A stretch of DNA of 13,089 nt from CAZUXY01 sp964624235 (lineage in GTDB: Bacteria; Spirochaetota; UBA4802; UBA5368), in the NCBI GenBank assembly GCA_964624235.1, contig CAZUXY010000086.1:1-13089 (forward strand), read 5' to 3'. The position numbers and the translations under genes are program-made. Below are positions 1-7,870 of this stretch, piece after piece; position 1 is the first letter of the stretch; each line of letters begins with the position of its first letter. The notes beneath the pieces are model-generated. The model did not search any database, was not told the origin of the DNA, and was given only the letters and a program-made list of their open reading frames with translations.

Positions 1-170
1 TGTATCAGCCGGTATAAAACTGTTGACGTGATACACAGTACATTCCGAATCCCCGCAGGGGTGAGGAATCTTTTTTACCGACCAGATTCCCGTTGCCACG
101 GAGAGCAAGGAGGCGATGGGGAAAACAGGGGAGAGAAAGCAAAAGTGTCCGGATTTCAGGATGAACGAAG

Positions 171-592
171 TTGATCCGAAGGGGCAGCAAAGGGGAAAGT
201 TATCCGAAACGAAAATTGTGTCGTGATGAACTGACAGTTTGTAAGATGTTTTACTTACAGGGTGCGTATTTCATCACCATGAACGTAAAAGACCGTATTC
301 ACTGGTTTGGTTCGATCCGGGACCGCATCATGCTGTTAAACGGTGACGGTGGTATCGCACACCGGTGCCGGGACGGTATACCGACCCGACCAAAATGATA
401 TTACCGAAAATAATCCAGCAATACAAGGCGGTGGTGGCCCGGGAAATAAACCGTATCCATGAACGGGCGGTATTCACATGGCAACGTTCATATTACGACC
501 GGATTGTACGGGATGCGCATGAATTGGACCGCGTACGGCGGTATATACGGAATAATCCGTTGTATTGGGCCCTTACGAAATCGTCGCCATGA
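171..592 (+). pseudogene. Broken REP-associated tyrosine transposase (RAYT, IS200-like)
   Basis: Two pieces of one transposase lie in different reading frames. The first (about 171-320) reads GAYFITMNVKDRIHWFG, which matches the N-terminal beta-strand of RAYT/Y1 transposases. The second (about 410-592) reads YKAVVAREINR, then WQRSYYDRIVRD and RRYIRNNPLYW, the usual C-terminal part with the probable catalytic tyrosine. The middle, which should hold the HUH metal-binding motif (normally a PNHIH-type sequence), is missing, and the frame changes between about 320 and 420, so the gene cannot make an active enzyme. RAYTs are single-copy domesticated transposases linked to REP palindromes. A possible one, CGCGCCG/CGGCGCG, lies at 630-657. 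The start codon is not certain. Confidence 0.72.
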
Positions 593-629
593 ATAACCGA
601 TGGGGGTCACGACGGCGGGTTCCCCAAAC

Positions 630-657
630 CGCGCCGATACCGCAATTGACCGGCGCG
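630..657. repeat. GC-rich imperfect palindrome downstream of the RAYT remnant
   Basis: CGCGCCG at 630-636 and CGGCGCG at 651-657 form a perfect 7-bp stem around a 14-base loop. Its position just behind a RAYT fragment is where REP-type palindromes are often found, but one copy cannot prove it. The rest of 593-842 shows no gene; it has an AT-rich stretch at about 735-765 that could hold a promoter for the next gene. Confidence 0.35.
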
Positions 658-842
658 TTCACCACAACGTCGTCGAAATTGATTACATGGAACGGGTTGC
701 CGTGTATTACTGTAAGGGCAATATTCAGCATTTAATAAAATAAATTTTAATATAGAAATGACTCACTTGATTCCCGCCGTGGCGTTCTGTACCATTATTT
801 AATATGGTAATTCAAAAACGTCGTTACGCGACGAGGAGGGTG

Positions 843-1283
843 ATGTTTACCGTGAAAGTCTTTGAAGACATTACGCGCCCGCCCGGGGAGGTGTTCCTCT
901 TTGCGGGTGGTTACAGGAATGATCCGACATGGCGGGCCGGGGTCACCCGGATGGTCATAGAAGGAAGTGACGCACCCGCCGTCGGTGTTACCACAAAAGA
1001 AACCATGCGCAGTCTGGGCCAGACAGCGGTTACGGTCGCGGAGATTACGGAATTCTCTGATACACGAACGGGGTTCCGCAGCCTCTCGGGACCGGTGCCG
1101 TGCGAGGGTACACGTGAATTTCTGCGTACGCCCGGCGGCACACGAATGACGTACTCTTTAACCCTGCGCCCGAAGGGCGTAATGAGACTCTTCGAACCGA
1201 TTCTTGCGTTCATATTCCGCAGGCAGGTCGCCGGGGACATGCGACGGCTGAGGCTGCTCCTGGAACAGGGACGATCATCGTAA
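843..1283 (+). CDS. SRPBCC (START/polyketide-cyclase-like) family protein
   Basis: This 146-residue protein looks like a single SRPBCC-fold domain, a helix-grip fold with a deep cavity for hydrophobic ligands. Support: the N-terminal pattern ITRPPGEVFLF followed by WRAGVTRM, a middle LGQTAVTVAEITEF strand, GTREFLRTPGGTRMTYSLTL, and a long final helix (RLFEPILAFIFRRQVAGDMRRL) typical of such proteins. The ATG at 843 is preferred over one at 804 because AGGAGG lies just upstream (834-839) and the domain begins immediately after. There is no signal peptide or membrane segment. The ligand is unknown. The gene stands alone, is GC-rich like its surroundings, and looks like ordinary chromosome rather than a cassette. 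A strong hairpin follows the stop. Confidence 0.72.
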   Translation: MFTVKVFEDITRPPGEVFLFAGGYRNDPTWRAGVTRMVIEGSDAPAVGVTTKETMRSLGQTAVTVAEITEFSDTRTGFRSLSGPVPCEGTREFLRTPGGTRMTYSLTLRPKGVMRLFEPILAFIFRRQVAGDMRRLRLLLEQGRSS

Positions 1284-1295
1284 CTGAAGGCTTCC

Positions 1296-1340
1296 GCCGT
1301 CCCGCCGGCGGCCGCATACGGCGCCGCCGGCGGGAACGGC
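1296..1340 (+). terminator. Long GC-rich hairpin after the SRPBCC gene
   Basis: CCCGCCGGCGGC (1301-1312) pairs perfectly with GCCGCCGGCGGG (1323-1334), and GCCGT/ACGGC extends the stem outward past one bulged A. It starts 13 bases after the stop codon at 1283. No T-run follows, so it may act as a weak or factor-assisted terminator, an mRNA stabiliser or a REP-like element. Confidence 0.45.
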
Positions 1341-2005
1341 CGCGCGATCTTTTGACCTCACCCCCTTATGACCGGTGGCACGCTGTTCTACCGGCCGGCC
1401 GTTGCAGGCAGCGTTACCTCTGGTGTGTAACGTCAGCATACCTTCCGTAAAATAAACCCCGGGTGCTGCACCACTGCATTTCGGTGCATGGTGATACCGG
1501 TTGAATATTGCTCAGCCGATGATCCAACTACACGCAACGCACATGCCCCCAAAACCATCATCCAAAACCATCATCCAAAACCCATCATCCCAAAACCCAT
1601 CATCCCAAAAAACCACTGTGTGATCTCGTAATAATCTCAAGTAAGCAAATACCTTACACTCATGTAAGTAAAAACCCTGACTACACAGGCAGAAAAGAGG
1701 CCCGGTGAGTAATTTTTTATCACCGCGGGGGAGGATAATGGGTGGAATGAATTGACAGAAGGGCCGGAGGTTGTTTAATGAGGGAAGAGACAGAGAGCGC
1801 CTTTCCTGGTAGCGGACTTCCATAGTTACTTAGACGAAAGACTTCGTGATTATATTCTTTTAGCCGGTTTATATGAAATTCGTGTTACTATACTGGTCGC
1901 TGGTATAGACGAAGGGTTGCGTATGTGAAGGAGTTAGCTGAAAATTGCACAGCTTAACTTGTTTGGTAATGCCGCCGCCAGTGGCCTCGGGAAGAGAGGA
2001 AATAA
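1341..2005. other. Gene-free stretch between chromosome-like and cassette-like DNA
   Basis: No convincing gene is visible on either strand. It holds small inverted repeats (for example CGTTAC/GTAACG near 1410-1430), the tandem repeat at 1551-1606, and a change to AT-rich sequence from about 1810. CTATAC (1888-1893) and GTATAG (1903-1908) form a perfect inverted repeat around a possible -10 box TATACT at 1889-1894, but no good -35 box goes with it. No clear recombination core is seen that would mark the left edge of the following cassette. Confidence 0.5.
1551..1606. repeat. Tandem repeat, four units of 13-15 bp
   Basis: Two identical AAAACCATCATCC units (1551-1563, 1564-1576) are followed by two identical AAAACCCATCATCCC units (1577-1591, 1592-1606) and a partial AAAA. 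The pairwise identity of the units suggests recent slippage or duplication. The strand is strongly biased: only A, C and T occur in the top strand of the repeat. Confidence 0.9.
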
Positions 2006-2629
2006 TTGATTCTTAGTAATGAGATCAAAGACATTATAAAAAACAGACAGAATCCTCACTTTTCAAGTTCAATATGTAGTACATGTTCTGCAGGATGTTG
2101 CTCATTTACAGGTTTTGCAATATTTGAAAATACGATAAAAATTTATGAAAAATATAAACAAGGAAATTTAATCCGAAATGATTATGTATTTATTCCTAAT
2201 CTTAATTATAAAAACTTTGTAAATAAATATTTTGATATTGTTGTTTATAATGATTTAGAACTGTACACTTTTTATCCAAAAATTATTACAAATGATGATA
2301 ATCTTTTATCTATTCCTCCATTCGGTAGCTACTACAACAATAGAGACTATATCATGAAGAATAATCCATGGATAATAAACTATGGTTGTATATTTCAAGA
2401 TAAGAAACGATATATTAGAGGTAAAGACATTAAATGTATTCTACATACTGACGCATTTGAAAACGAAATTACAGAGAAGCCAATTGATTGTGTTTTTTTA
2501 ACATGTCAATCTAACCAAACAGTAATCAGGCCAACAGAGTCAGAAACAAGAATATGGTTTGATACTTTATCGAAAAATTATCCAGATAGTATGAATAAAT
2601 ATGAAAAATGTAATATTAATTTTAGTTAG
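2006..2629 (+). CDS. YkgJ-like CxxCxxxCC metal-binding protein
   Basis: A 207-residue protein with a cysteine pattern like the YkgJ/CxxCxxxCC zinc- or iron-chelating family: C24-x2-C27-x3-C31-C32 near the N-terminus, then C128, C144 and the pair C162-x4-C167 (CVFLTC). The family usually ends with a similar C-x-x-x-x-C after a C-I/L-H/Y segment, as seen here (KCILHT). It is longer and more divergent than common members, with a charged, aromatic-rich middle. The start is TTG at 2006, chosen because GAGAGGA lies 5 bases upstream and the first residues are plausible. It is 18 bases upstream of the Abi-alpha gene, so the two probably share a transcript. It has no signal peptide. Biochemical role unknown; metal binding is inferred from the cysteines. 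Confidence 0.62.
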   Translation: MILSNEIKDIIKNRQNPHFSSSICSTCSAGCCSFTGFAIFENTIKIYEKYKQGNLIRNDYVFIPNLNYKNFVNKYFDIVVYNDLELYTFYPKIITNDDNLLSIPPFGSYYNNRDYIMKNNPWIINYGCIFQDKKRYIRGKDIKCILHTDAFENEITEKPIDCVFLTCQSNQTVIRPTESETRIWFDTLSKNYPDSMNKYEKCNINFS

Positions 2630-2647
2630 AAAGTAAGGAGTTTATAA

Positions 2648-3367
2648 GTGGATAAACCTGAAGATATTATAAAGATGATCCCTCCAGAAGTCATAAAAGA
2701 AATTTACAAAGATGCTGCATCAAAACCTCTCGTTGAAGTAAGTAGTTTAGGTACAGATATAATTAAAACAGGGCGACTTCTACTTGCTCCATTACAGATC
2801 ACGGCAGCATTACAGGATCGGTTTTCAAATTTCTTGCGAAATAAAGTAAGTGCTATTCCGCAAGATAAAATCATTGAACCACCTGCAATGGTAATAGGCC
2901 CAGCATTAGAAAAAATGAAATATATTGATGAATCTACACCCCTTTGGAAAATGTTCGAAGAATTATTACTTAAATCTATGAATAAAGATGAAATTGATAA
3001 AGCTCACCCATCTTTTGTTCATATAATTAGTCAGCTTTCTCATGATGAAGCAGTTTTGCTATATGAGCTATCAATTAATGAATTTTTGGTAACTGATACA
3101 ATGGATTTAGATCGTAAAAACAATCGTTTCAGTAATAGAATAGTTGAAAAATCTACAATTCCTCTTGAAAAACTATGTTATCCTGAAAACGAGAGCTTGT
3201 ATTATAATCATTTAGATTCATTAAGTTTGGTAAACTGGCCTATTATTAAACAAGTTCCAATTGGTAGTGGTGCAAATCAAACTGGTACGAGGAGATATAG
3301 TAAGTGGGTTTTAACAGATTTTGGAAAATTATTTACAAAAGCCTGTATACCAGTTGATGGGTTTTAA
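2648..3367 (+). CDS. Abi-alpha (DUF4393) family protein, probable defence gene
   Basis: This 239-residue protein matches the Abi-alpha/DUF4393 family, named for abortive infection. Telling features: an N-terminal helical part (EIYKDAASKPLVEVSSLGTDIIKT split over residues 19-41), KIIEPPAMVIGPALEKMKY (74-92) and the HPSFVHIISQLSHDEA block (120-135). The C-terminal half is less conserved and ends in a basic segment TRRYSKWVLTDFG. GTG at 2648 is taken as start because GGAG lies 7 bases upstream. It follows the YkgJ-like gene closely and is followed by a 30-base palindrome and then an attC-like site, so the pair probably forms one cassette. How the family acts is not established; membrane or growth-arrest effects would be guesses. 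Confidence 0.7.
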   Translation: MDKPEDIIKMIPPEVIKEIYKDAASKPLVEVSSLGTDIIKTGRLLLAPLQITAALQDRFSNFLRNKVSAIPQDKIIEPPAMVIGPALEKMKYIDESTPLWKMFEELLLKSMNKDEIDKAHPSFVHIISQLSHDEAVLLYELSINEFLVTDTMDLDRKNNRFSNRIVEKSTIPLEKLCYPENESLYYNHLDSLSLVNWPIIKQVPIGSGANQTGTRRYSKWVLTDFGKLFTKACIPVDGF

Positions 3368-3377
3368 ACTGTAAGTA

Positions 3378-3407
3378 TTTCCAAAGTACATACATGTACT
3401 TTGGAAA
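3378..3407 (+). terminator. Perfect 14-bp palindrome after the Abi-alpha gene
   Basis: TTTCCAAAGTACAT (3378-3391) and ATGTACTTTGGAAA (3394-3407) are perfect inverted copies with AC between them. It begins 10 bases after the stop. It would form a strong hairpin at the mRNA end but has no T-run on the plus strand, so a stabilising, protein-binding or cruciform role is also possible. Confidence 0.45.
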
Positions 3408-3435
3408 ACCTATAACCAGACCAGCCGGGCACTAA

Positions 3436-3532
3436 ACATAACAGCGGCTACCCGGCTCCGGCCATGCGGCCTTCGCCCAAATTGCCATTGCATTCGCTTC
3501 GGGCAACTTCGGGTAGCCGCGGAACGTTATCG
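3436..3532 (+). other. attC: attC-like integron recombination site A
   Basis: The site has the layout of an integron attC: R'' box ACATAAC (3436-3442), L'' arm GCGGCTACCCG (3444-3454), a 55-base imperfectly palindromic centre, L' arm CGGGTAGCCGC (3510-3520) and R' box GTTATCG (3526-3532), about 97 bases in all. The arms pair perfectly over 11 bases, with unpaired bases next to the R boxes, which in known attC sites sets strand choice. It separates the Abi-alpha unit from the Gabija-like unit. The expected cleavage is between G and TT at 3526/3527. Confidence 0.72.
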
Positions 3533-3612
3533 GCAAGATTTTTGAAGAAGAAAAACTAATAATTGTGGCTTTTGCAGAAAATAAGTTTTATCAATGTTAT
3601 TGGGGATAATAT

Positions 3613-5709
3613 ATGAAATTAACACGTTTTAGCATTAAGAACTTTCGCCGATTGGAGGACGTACAAATAGACCTCGATATTGGCGAAACCGTTTTCGTTG
3701 GACCCAACAACAGCGGTAAGACATCAGCAACAGCTATCTTTAGGTATTTTCTAAAAGGAACCGAATTTAGAATCCATGACTTTTCTGTATCAAAAATTCG
3801 TGAGATTGATCAATTTTGTAGTACAGAGGGTAAGAAAGACTTGAGCTTGCCATCAATTGATTTGGATCTTTGGTTCAAAATTGATCCTGACATTGAATTT
3901 GGGAGAGTCTTTTCACTTCTGCCCAACACTTTATCAGATCTTTATGAGGTGGGCATCAGAATAAGTTTTGCTGCAAAGCAAGATGACATTGATAATCTTG
4001 TTTCTGTTTATGAAAAAGCAAAATCCCTTAAAAAGGAAGGGAACACACGTGATGCATTTACACTATCACGATTTCTAAACACCCAAGGAAGCTTAAAAAG
4101 ATTCTTTTGCCTTCATTACTACGTTCTGGAAAAAACTGATACCGAACCAGTGATCTCAGCACTTGAGCCATCTGAAGCAGAACGCGTCCTTTCATCTCTT
4201 CTCCGAATAGACTTTGTGAATGCACAACGAAATATTGATGATCAGGAAGCCAGTCATAGCAATCGTCTTTCGGCAGCCTTCGCAACTTTTTACAAGCACA
4301 ATCTGGAAGAACCAGCAATTAATGAAGCTGCCAACCAGGTCATAGATGAAAATAATCAGAGCCTATCGGATCACTATGAGATGACTTTTAAAGATTTACT
4401 GGGGGTTATTTCTAGGTTAGGTGTTCCTTCTGTAAATGATCGCAGTTTAAAAATTGTATCTACTCTAAATCCAGAAGTTGCCCTCAAAGGCAATACGGAG
4501 CTTCTATATATTGATCCATTACTTAAACATGAACTACCAGAGGCCTATAACGGTCTTGGGTTTAAAAATTTGATTTATATTGCTATTCAGGTGACTCATT
4601 ACCATTTGCAATGGATAAATACAAAAATCAATAGGCCCATATGTCATTTAGTATTTATCGAAGAACCAGAAGTTCACCTTCACCCACAGGTTCAGCAAAC
4701 GTTTATTACAAATATTTGGAATGTCCTAAAGGAAAATGCCAAAGACGCAGGAGAAGAAAGTCTGATACCGCAACTTTGCATTACGACACACTCTTCCCAC
4801 ATATTAGATGCTGTAGAATTTCATAAGGTTAGGTATTTTAAACGATGTCAGATTAAAGGGGAATGTCCTGAAGGGCTAAAAGCTCTTCACGCATCAACTG
4901 TCATAAGCCTACAGGATTTTCAGCCCAAAAACACTTCGGCTCCGGATGAAGAAGATAACAGAAAAGAAACACTGAAATTCCTTAAACAATACTTGAAGCT
5001 TACCCATTGTGATCTGTTTTTTGCCGATGCTGCTGTCCTTGTTGAGGGGATTGCTGAAAAGCTCTTACTTCCAAAGATGATTGAAAAGGAAGCTAAAGAA
5101 CTTAAAATCAGTTACCTAACAGTTCTCGAAGTCGGCGGTGCCTACGCACATCGTTTTGCAGAACTCTTTAAATTCATCGGAATACCCTACCTTATTATAA
5201 CGGATTGTGATTCTATTGATCCCAATGACTCCAGAAAATCGTGTAGGACAGATACACCAGGTGCTAAGACATCTAACGCGTGCCTAAAGTTTTTCTATGA
5301 TAAGGATATTACCATTGAACAGTTAAATAATAAGGAAGAAGCAGAGCAAATTCTTGCAGATAGCTGTTGTTATCTAACCTTCCAAAAACCTGTGTCTGTA
5401 GCTGGATATCAAACAGATAAAAAAATGCATGGTAGAACCTTCGAGGAGACTTTTATTTACGAGAATCTGGACCTGTTTAAAGACGGAAAGGTTACAACTT
5501 CTATAACACTTGAAGGTGATCACGATAAAGATTATGAGCAGATTTATAATCTGGTAAAATCAGCTAATATTAAAAAAGCGGAATTCGCATTAGATATTGT
5601 TTTTTCGGAAGAGGATTGGAAAGTGCCCCATTACATCAAAGCCGGATTAATTTGGCTCCAATCAAAGATGGGAAATAAGCTTGATACTATTCAGGAGGCA
5701 CTCACCTGA
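3613..5709 (+). CDS. gajA: Gabija-like GajA: OLD-family ATPase with TOPRIM nuclease domain
   Basis: A 698-residue OLD-family protein. N-terminal ABC-type ATPase: Walker A GPNNSGKT (residues 30-37), a signature-like NGLGFKNL, Walker B FIEEPEVHLHPQ (348-359) and H-loop THSSH (392-396). C-terminal TOPRIM nuclease: the glutamate motif LVEGIAEKLLLP (E478 and E482) and the ITDCDS motif (D531, D533), followed by GRTFEETFIYEN, usual at the end of OLD proteins. In Gabija, GajA is a DNA-nicking endonuclease whose activity is held back by nucleotides and released during phage infection; it assembles with GajB. At 698 residues it is longer than the best-studied GajA (somewhat under 600). All key residues look intact. 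The start ATG has GGGG 7 bases upstream. A lone class-2 OLD nuclease is the alternative, but the coupled helicase argues for Gabija. Confidence 0.86.
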   Translation: MKLTRFSIKNFRRLEDVQIDLDIGETVFVGPNNSGKTSATAIFRYFLKGTEFRIHDFSVSKIREIDQFCSTEGKKDLSLPSIDLDLWFKIDPDIEFGRVFSLLPNTLSDLYEVGIRISFAAKQDDIDNLVSVYEKAKSLKKEGNTRDAFTLSRFLNTQGSLKRFFCLHYYVLEKTDTEPVISALEPSEAERVLSSLLRIDFVNAQRNIDDQEASHSNRLSAAFATFYKHNLEEPAINEAANQVIDENNQSLSDHYEMTFKDLLGVISRLGVPSVNDRSLKIVSTLNPEVALKGNTELLYIDPLLKHELPEAYNGLGFKNLIYIAIQVTHYHLQWINTKINRPICHLVFIEEPEVHLHPQVQQTFITNIWNVLKENAKDAGEESLIPQLCITTHSSHILDAVEFHKVRYFKRCQIKGECPEGLKALHASTVISLQDFQPKNTSAPDEEDNRKETLKFLKQYLKLTHCDLFFADAAVLVEGIAEKLLLPKMIEKEAKELKISYLTVLEVGGAYAHRFAELFKFIGIPYLIITDCDSIDPNDSRKSCRTDTPGAKTSNACLKFFYDKDITIEQLNNKEEAEQILADSCCYLTFQKPVSVAGYQTDKKMHGRTFEETFIYENLDLFKDGKVTTSITLEGDHDKDYEQIYNLVKSANIKKAEFALDIVFSEEDWKVPHYIKAGLIWLQSKMGNKLDTIQEALT

Positions 5710-7559
5710 TGAGCCCAAATCTAATCCCTACTAAGGCGGATACAGAGATCAAGGAATGTATTGACGAAAACCGGAGCTTTTCTGTTATTTCAGGTGCCGG
5801 TTCTGGGAAAACCCAATCTTTATTAACAGCCCTTTCTTACATACGGGATTCAAAGGCTGGTGAACTCAGAAAAAAAGATCAAAAAATTCTTTGCATCACT
5901 TACACTAAACGTGCTGTTGGTGTAATATCCAGTCGTCTCAATTTCGATGAAGTTTTTTATGTTTCAACCATTCATAGTTTTTTATGGACTGTTATTAATA
6001 GGTTTTCCACCGAAATAAGAAAGACCCTCATTGATCATCACATCCCAGCTCAAATCATTAAGAAACAGGAAGATGATAATGGAGGAAATAGCAAGAAGGC
6101 AGTTAGCGCAAGGGAAAAGATTGCCGCCCTTAAAGAGGATATTAAATCTCTCCAAGAAGTATCTGATTTTTATTACAGTGACAATTCAACATTCAGTAAC
6201 TATAGCGAAGGGCAGCTCAGTCATGATGACATTATAGCCATAGCCGGACATCTAATCACCAATAACGCGATCCTTCAAAAAATTATGGCTCAAAAGTATC
6301 CCTATATTTTTGTAGACGAAGCACAGGATACTTTCCCCGAGATTGTAACAGCACTTAATACACTATGTTCGGGAAGCAACTTGCCTATCATTGGATATTT
6401 TGGTGATCCTGTTCAGCAAATTTACGATAAACGTGCTGGAGATTTTTCAGGGCCAGAAGGGTTCAAATTAATAAAAAAGGAAGAAAATTTTAGGTGTTCT
6501 AAGGCTGTGGTTAATCTTCTGAATGCATTTAGAACGGACATTCAACAGGTTCCTGCAGGCGAAGCATCAAGGCTTGAGGGAAGTGTGGAGATCAGGCTTG
6601 TTGCTGCAGAGCAGCCGAAAGGCCCAAGAAAGCGGTACACAGACGAACAAATTGAAAGAGCTTCCGCCAAGTTTAACGATATTCTTAAAATCTGGGATAT
6701 TCATGAGATTGAGGAAACCAAGTATTTGTTCTTAGTCAGACAAATGATTGCTAAACGTCTTGGATTTGAAACACTCCAAAAGTTATTTACCGGTTTATAT
6801 GCTTCAACACGCGCTCAAGAGGACTATGAGTCTGGAAATCACTTTTTGTTAAAACCGTTTATTAAAGTAATATCTCCATTGCTGGTTGCGCATAGGACGA
6901 ACAATCAAAAGGAAGTCCTGGACAACCTAAGAAATTCAAGCCCAACATTTAATCCCAAAGGCATAAACGCTAACAAATCACTTCGAAAAATGAGGGATTT
7001 GGCTAAAAACCTTATTGAGGAACTTTCGGAAAAATGGTCAAGCAATACCCTCCAAGAGATTTTATTGTTTTGCCAGGAAAACGAAATCATTGAGGTTTCA
7101 GAACGGCTTTCTCGGCACCTTGAAAGATCACCACGAGGTGAGGATTATAACAATGATTTACATGAAAAAGATAAGGAAGACTGGCTCGTTGATGAATATT
7201 TTAAGATGAATACCGATGAAATTGAACCATATGCAGAGTTTATAAATGAAAACACACCATACAGTACTCAGCACGGTGTGAAAGGTGAAGAATATAAAAA
7301 TGTTGTTGTGGTTTACGATGATATAGAAGCATCATGGAACCAATATAGTTTTATCAAAATGCTTGTACCAGAGATAGCTGGAAATCCGACAGAAGGCCAG
7401 TTAGATAGGTCAATCAGACTTGCATATGTTTCTTTTTCAAGAGCTATTGAGAACCTGCGAATTCTTTTATTTACACCAGACCCACTAACCACAAAAAACG
7501 CTCTCATTAATAAATCATTTTTTGATGAGGAGCAGATCATTATTGACTATCACAAATAA
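5709..7559 (+). CDS. gajB: Gabija-like GajB: UvrD/Rep-type SF1 helicase
   Basis: A 616-residue superfamily 1A helicase with the full motif set: Q-like N-terminus, Walker A GAGSGKT (29-35), motif Ia ITYTKRAV, motif II DEAQD (203-207), motif III GDPVQQ (232-237), ENFRC (259-263), motif V-like HGVKGEE (522-528) and motif VI YVSFSRA (573-579). Its ATG shares a base with the stop of the previous gene (TGATG), so translation is probably coupled. In Gabija, GajB senses or processes DNA ends made during infection and stimulates the nuclease. It is about 100 residues longer than the best-known GajB; the extra length lies mainly between motifs IV and V. The gene ends 54 bases before the attC-like site at 7614, so both genes appear to move as one cassette. 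Confidence 0.85.
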   Translation: MSPNLIPTKADTEIKECIDENRSFSVISGAGSGKTQSLLTALSYIRDSKAGELRKKDQKILCITYTKRAVGVISSRLNFDEVFYVSTIHSFLWTVINRFSTEIRKTLIDHHIPAQIIKKQEDDNGGNSKKAVSAREKIAALKEDIKSLQEVSDFYYSDNSTFSNYSEGQLSHDDIIAIAGHLITNNAILQKIMAQKYPYIFVDEAQDTFPEIVTALNTLCSGSNLPIIGYFGDPVQQIYDKRAGDFSGPEGFKLIKKEENFRCSKAVVNLLNAFRTDIQQVPAGEASRLEGSVEIRLVAAEQPKGPRKRYTDEQIERASAKFNDILKIWDIHEIEETKYLFLVRQMIAKRLGFETLQKLFTGLYASTRAQEDYESGNHFLLKPFIKVISPLLVAHRTNNQKEVLDNLRNSSPTFNPKGINANKSLRKMRDLAKNLIEELSEKWSSNTLQEILLFCQENEIIEVSERLSRHLERSPRGEDYNNDLHEKDKEDWLVDEYFKMNTDEIEPYAEFINENTPYSTQHGVKGEEYKNVVVVYDDIEASWNQYSFIKMLVPEIAGNPTEGQLDRSIRLAYVSFSRAIENLRILLFTPDPLTTKNALINKSFFDEEQIIIDYHK

Positions 7560-7613
7560 CTTATTTATGGATATCAGCAAAAGAAAGGTGATAGTAAGCC
7601 ACCAAAATCCAGC

Positions 7614-7713
7614 CGATAAGAGGGCGTATATGCTGCGGGCTAACGCCCTTGGCCATCGGCACATTTACCTCCGCTGCGCTGCGGCAAACGTCTTATATGC
7701 TTGAACGTTAGTG
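7614..7713 (+). other. attC: attC-like integron recombination site B
   Basis: R'' is CGATAAG (7614-7620; G replaces the usual final C), and R' is GTTAGTG (7707-7713) preceded by TTGAAC. The sequence just before and including R'' (GCCGATAA) is the reverse complement of the start of the Gabija cassette (TTATCGGC at 3527-3534), as expected if both ends belong to one cassette. The arms GGGCGTATATGC and ATATGC/TTGAAC pair only imperfectly. The right part of the site shares GGCAAACGTCTTATATG and TTGAACGTTAGT with site E at 10535, apart from small changes. Confidence 0.62.
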
Positions 7714-7805
7714 CGCCAGAAAAAGCTTGGCGCTTCTTGCGGGGTGTAAGTCCCCGCGGGGTAAGGATTAGCCACCCACCCCTACCGAGTGTTGCATCGA
7801 AGATA
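7711..7805 (+). mobile_element. Probable 5' fragment of a group II intron
   Basis: Starting at 7711 the sequence reads GTGCGCC, the common first bases of group II introns, and continues as domain-I-like nested helices: GCGCC/GGCGC (7713-7717 with 7729-7733), GCGGGG/CCCCGC around TGTAAGT (7739-7744 with 7752-7757; GGGTG..AAGTCCC is a frequent intron motif) and GGGGT/ACCCC (7758-7762 with 7778-7782). The layout resembles the 5' end of well-known introns such as the lactococcal one. No reverse transcriptase, domain V or 3' end is present, so only the first hundred or so bases remain. It begins directly after GTTA of an attC R' box. The right limit near 7805 is an estimate. Confidence 0.45.
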
Positions 7806-7861
7806 ACGTACAATTATACTGCTTCGCTGCGGCAAACGTCGGCAATGCTTGAACGTTAGGC
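7800..7861 (+). other. attC: Partial attC-like site C (right half)
   Basis: The right half is clear: GCTGCGGCAAACGTC (7827-7840), then AATGCTTGAAC and R' GTTAGGC (7855-7861), closely matching the right half of site B. No matching left half (R''-L'') is visible; the intron-like fragment and short leftover sequence lie where it should be. The R' box starts the TerB-N cassette. Confidence 0.55.
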
Positions 7862-7870
7862 GAAAATGCG

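Noticed and set aside
911..1240. Minus-strand open frame inside the SRPBCC gene
   Set aside because: It is a shadow of the plus-strand gene, which has a recognisable domain and a good ribosome-binding site.
1512..1823. Minus-strand open frame of 103 codons across the tandem repeat
   Set aside because: Its sequence is driven by the repeat (WDDGF units), has no ribosome-binding site or family features and overlaps only non-coding sequence.
7522..7704. Plus-strand open frame overlapping the gajB end and site B
   Set aside because: It runs through the attC-like site, has no ribosome-binding site, and a similar chance frame runs through site E to the TAG in its core.
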